DNA of 64,000 nucleotides from Dyella silvatica (GTDB lineage Bacteria; Pseudomonadota; Gammaproteobacteria; Xanthomonadales; Rhodanobacteraceae): assembly GCF_026283955.1 (NCBI RefSeq), contig NZ_JAPDPE010000007.1, positions 1 to 64,000 of the forward strand, written 5' to 3'. The number at the start of each line of letters is the position of its first letter. Within the stretch, counting starts at the first letter, position 1. The translations under genes and the position numbers were made by a program. A model generated the notes under the pieces. That model was given only the letters and a program-made list of their open reading frames with translations. It did not search any database and had not been told where the DNA came from. Positions 61,340-64,000 of the stretch are shown here, piece by piece.

Positions 61340-63613
61340 ATGCCACGCCCGACACAAACACAGATTACCTCACGCCCTACTGTCGAATCATCGCGATCTC
61401 AGAATGTCGCGGTTCCCGTACAAGCCTCTCTCGATCATGCAGGCCGTAAAGACAGCCTGTGGGTTGTCAGCAACGCTCTCAACAGTTTGGCAGCCCGAGA
61501 GACTGACGCCTTATCAAGTAAGCAGCATAGGCAGGATGCAGAGAAAGCCAAGTCAGATGCACGTAACGGAGCGGCGGATGCCGCCGAGGCTGCGGTCACC
61601 GGAGCATCTCCAGCGACTGAAACACTTGAAGCACAGAGTGCCGTCTACAAGCAACATTATTATCAGTCAGAGGGCATCCGCCAAGCAGGTAATTTCGAGA
61701 ACCAGCTATTACCCAAACTGCAACGCCTTGAACCCGGCGCGAATGTAGACGAAACGATTCAGAACGAAGCGAATGCGTTTGTAGGCAACTCCGGTATGAC
61801 CGAAGAATCCCGCAAGACATTCATGGTTACAGTGGCAAAGTCTCAAGACGGCTGGAAGCAGGGGTACCTCAAGCAGTCCACCGCCGAGGCCATCAAGCGG
61901 GACGAGGAAAACCATCAAGCCATCCTAACCGATGCAGTGTCCAAGAGCGGCGCGCTGGAACCACAGACGCTCCAGGCGTGGCGGCAGTTCGGTGCAGAGA
62001 AAGGTCTACCAGAATACGAGCTGGACGACATGGTGGTGAAAGCCGTGGTTCCCGTCCTGGCCTCCGGCAAGGCCAATATAGACAAGACACTGGAGACCCT
62101 ATCCGGGCACTACGGCGCGGGTGGTCGTGTTCTCGGCGACGTCTATCGTGAACAGATTGATATGGCCGCTAAACATGGCCGTCATATTCAGGAAGAGGAA
62201 CACAAGGCCGCACAGTGGGGTGATGAAGTCACCATGCTTGATCGCGCTAACCAGCTCTCCGAGCGTGGCATGTACGGTCTGAAACAAGCGGCGGAAGACG
62301 GTAAGCGGTTCGGCAAATCACCCGAGTGGGTCGCCTCCATGGCCTCCCGTTCGCGGGATGCCAATGAGAAGGCCGCCAAGGGTGCCGAGAAGGCCCAGCG
62401 AGGTCGCAACGCCCTACGCCTGTTCTTCAATGGCGATCCTTTCGAGATCGAAGCCTTCGGGCGTAAGGATGTCGAAAAGGCGGGTACCGAAGTGCTTAAC
62501 CAGGCCATCTCGTCTGGTGATATGAACAAGGTCCGTTCCATCATTGGTTCAGCCGCCTTCAACGGGGCACCACTCCCTGCTATTAAGGAACTTGGTGATG
62601 CTATCGACCTATCCAATCCACAACGTGCCAAGAAGATTCTGGACGTATTGGAAGTAGCCGAAAGCATCTCACCGGATTACCTCAACAAAAGTCTGAGTAC
62701 CGAGGCGAAGGCCAAGATAGATCGCATTCGCAAGGAAGTTCGTGTGTTTGGTGCCGAACTTCCCCAAGCACTCACTACTGTCAAGAATGCCGAACGTCTC
62801 GACTCCCATGTGGTGCAGGATCGTCTAGGACGTGCATGGAAGGCGATCAAGTCAGATATCCCCACCCGATTCGACGACAGCGCGATCTTCTCGGGAAAAT
62901 TCCGAGGAACCCCGGTTGCCAATGCAGGCTATGTCGAAGGTTATGTGCGCGATGCCACACAGCGTCTTCTAGAGACCGGCCAGTACAGCGAGCCCAAAGA
63001 GGCGGCGCAATCGGCACTGGACCTGTTCAAAGCCAATCACGTCCAGGTCGGTGACCAATACGTGCGGACCTACGGGCACGAACGAGGCTCCAAAGAGGCC
63101 CTCGGTGAAGCTATGACCGATATCGTGAACAGTTATCACGAGAAACTCGTGAAGGAAAACCGGATCGACAAGGAAGAGAAGCTCATCACCATGCCGACAC
63201 CCGACTCACCAGACAAGTGGCAGCTCTACTCCCGCACACCAGGCGGCCCGCTGCCAGTTACAGAGAAGGATGAACACGGAAACTTGCAGCAAATCGTTGT
63301 CAATCCGAGCGCAGTCTTAGCCAACCATTCCGCATGGAAGGCACAGGAAGCCAAGAAGAAAGCCGTCTACGAACAAGGTGTCCGTCAGTACGACTTGAAG
63401 CATGCCTTCGGCGAGGGTTCTCCTGAGAGCCTCAATGGTTACCTTGACCGCATTCCGAAGAACGCTATCGACAGCTACATGACCGGCTGGACGGGCGAAG
63501 GCTTACCTAAAGCACTGCGGACACCGGAGCAGCGCGCCGCCGCGAAAGCCTTCATCAATGACCCAGGCCATAAGCCGCAAGGCTTTCTGGACTTTATTCA
63601 CGCCAATAAGTAA
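61340..63613 (+). CDS. Internal virion protein C-like (gp15)
   Basis: 757 residues (T7 gp15: 747). Almost entirely helical and polar, without membrane segments; the start MPRPTQTQITSRPTVESSRS is low-complexity and polar. Assigned by position between gp14 and gp16 homologues, length and composition. Part of the internal core that is ejected into the periplasm. Confidence 0.85.
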   Translation: MPRPTQTQITSRPTVESSRSQNVAVPVQASLDHAGRKDSLWVVSNALNSLAARETDALSSKQHRQDAEKAKSDARNGAADAAEAAVTGASPATETLEAQSAVYKQHYYQSEGIRQAGNFENQLLPKLQRLEPGANVDETIQNEANAFVGNSGMTEESRKTFMVTVAKSQDGWKQGYLKQSTAEAIKRDEENHQAILTDAVSKSGALEPQTLQAWRQFGAEKGLPEYELDDMVVKAVVPVLASGKANIDKTLETLSGHYGAGGRVLGDVYREQIDMAAKHGRHIQEEEHKAAQWGDEVTMLDRANQLSERGMYGLKQAAEDGKRFGKSPEWVASMASRSRDANEKAAKGAEKAQRGRNALRLFFNGDPFEIEAFGRKDVEKAGTEVLNQAISSGDMNKVRSIIGSAAFNGAPLPAIKELGDAIDLSNPQRAKKILDVLEVAESISPDYLNKSLSTEAKAKIDRIRKEVRVFGAELPQALTTVKNAERLDSHVVQDRLGRAWKAIKSDIPTRFDDSAIFSGKFRGTPVANAGYVEGYVRDATQRLLETGQYSEPKEAAQSALDLFKANHVQVGDQYVRTYGHERGSKEALGEAMTDIVNSYHEKLVKENRIDKEEKLITMPTPDSPDKWQLYSRTPGGPLPVTEKDEHGNLQQIVVNPSAVLANHSAWKAQEAKKKAVYEQGVRQYDLKHAFGEGSPESLNGYLDRIPKNAIDSYMTGWTGEGLPKALRTPEQRAAAKAFINDPGHKPQGFLDFIHANK

Positions 63614-63625
63614 CCCAAGGAACAC

Positions 63626-64000
63626 ATGACCAACCTGCCGCGCGTGGACGTCGCTGAGCGCGAATACGTCCCCTATGTGCCCACTACGGGCATCACTGAA
63701 TCCGCCGCTCAGCAACGCACGGCAGAAGCCACCGCCCAGCAACTTCGAGACAACACGTCGGTTTCGGACGGCATCGGCGCCTCTGCTGTTAAGGGGTCGA
63801 TTGGTCTTATCGATCGCATCATCCAAGACCACGGCTATCAGCTTGACCCGGCGTTCGTCGGCAAGCCCGTCGATGCCACGTATGACGAATGGAAAAAGCG
63901 CGGCATTGCTGACAGTCAGATGCCTCTCTTGAAGAATGCGGTTTCTCGTGAACACGCGGATTACCTTTATGGTGTCGCGCGGGAGAACATGCAGGCCAAT
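63626..64000 (+). CDS. Internal virion protein D-like (gp16), 5' part only
   Basis: ATG 63626 with AAGGA upstream; 125 codons visible before the window ends. It begins MTNLPRVDVAEREYVPYVP and continues helical. By order it should be the very long gp16 homologue. The transglycosylase motif that opens T7 gp16 is not seen in this piece, so it may lie further on or be missing. Confidence 0.7.
   Translation, partial: MTNLPRVDVAEREYVPYVPTTGITESAAQQRTAEATAQQLRDNTSVSDGIGASAVKGSIGLIDRIIQDHGYQLDPAFVGKPVDATYDEWKKRGIADSQMPLLKNAVSREHADYLYGVARENMQAN

Noticed and set aside
61513-61535. AAGTAAGCAGCATAGGCAGGA, another promoter-like string at the start of the gp15 homologue
   Set aside because: Only 11 of 17 upstream positions agree and the GGC core is missing.

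Overview
The window holds about 40 kb of chromosome from a gammaproteobacterium and the left 24 kb of a T7-like (Autographiviridae-type) prophage. Gene order (rpoE-rseA-degP-lepA-lepB-DUF4845-rnc-era-recO; tig-clpP-clpX-lon-hupB-tRNA-ppiD; ppsR/ppsA; ugd-slyX) and protein style point to Xanthomonadales, most likely Rhodanobacteraceae (Dyella/Frateuria/Luteibacter relatives). The genus is inferred only.

Layout. 1-9.1 kb: minus-strand envelope-stress and housekeeping cluster, with a good sigma-E-type promoter in front of rpoE and an era gene that has lost its KH domain. 9.2-12.3 kb: GGDEF/EAL protein and an unknown partner. 12.5-17.8 kb: fatty-acid oxidation protein, DUF2058, slyX, ugd and an FKBP. 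18-20.3 kb: CPA2 antiporter and a tRNA Ala-Glu-Asp cluster. 20.4-26.1 kb: DUF1249, ppsR/ppsA, a second signal peptidase I, tRNA-Ser and a PP2C phosphatase. 26.2-31.1 kb: dnaQ, rnhA, methyltransferase, gloB, mltD-like and fabI. 31.2-40.0 kb: ppiD, tRNA-Asp/Val, hupB, lon, clpX, clpP and tig.

Prophage, from 40.13 kb to beyond the right edge. Next to tig lies only the 3' part of a tRNA-Leu gene, which is the expected attL scar. All prophage genes but one run on the plus strand in T7 order: single-subunit RNA polymerase; small early genes; SSB; RusA nuclease in place of endonuclease I; a T7-lysozyme homologue without its catalytic residues; HTH protein; primase-helicase with an internal 4B-like start; nucleotidyltransferase-like protein; family A DNA polymerase; endonuclease-like protein; an Rz/Rz1 spanin pair; 5' exonuclease; DUF5664; then portal, scaffold, capsid, terminator, tail tubular A and B, and internal virion proteins 13-16. 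No integrase, repressor, terminase or tail fibre is in the window. Integrase is expected at the unseen right end.

Most notable points: (i) related promoter-like sites for the phage polymerase, two of them followed by a conserved 5' RNA hairpin; (ii) a lysozyme homologue that looks catalytically dead and may be only a polymerase regulator; (iii) portal and tail tubular A genes whose only sensible start codons are CTG and ATA; (iv) one AT-rich minus-strand cargo gene between the replication and virion modules; (v) the truncated era. All coordinates come from reading the sequence. No database search or computation was run.
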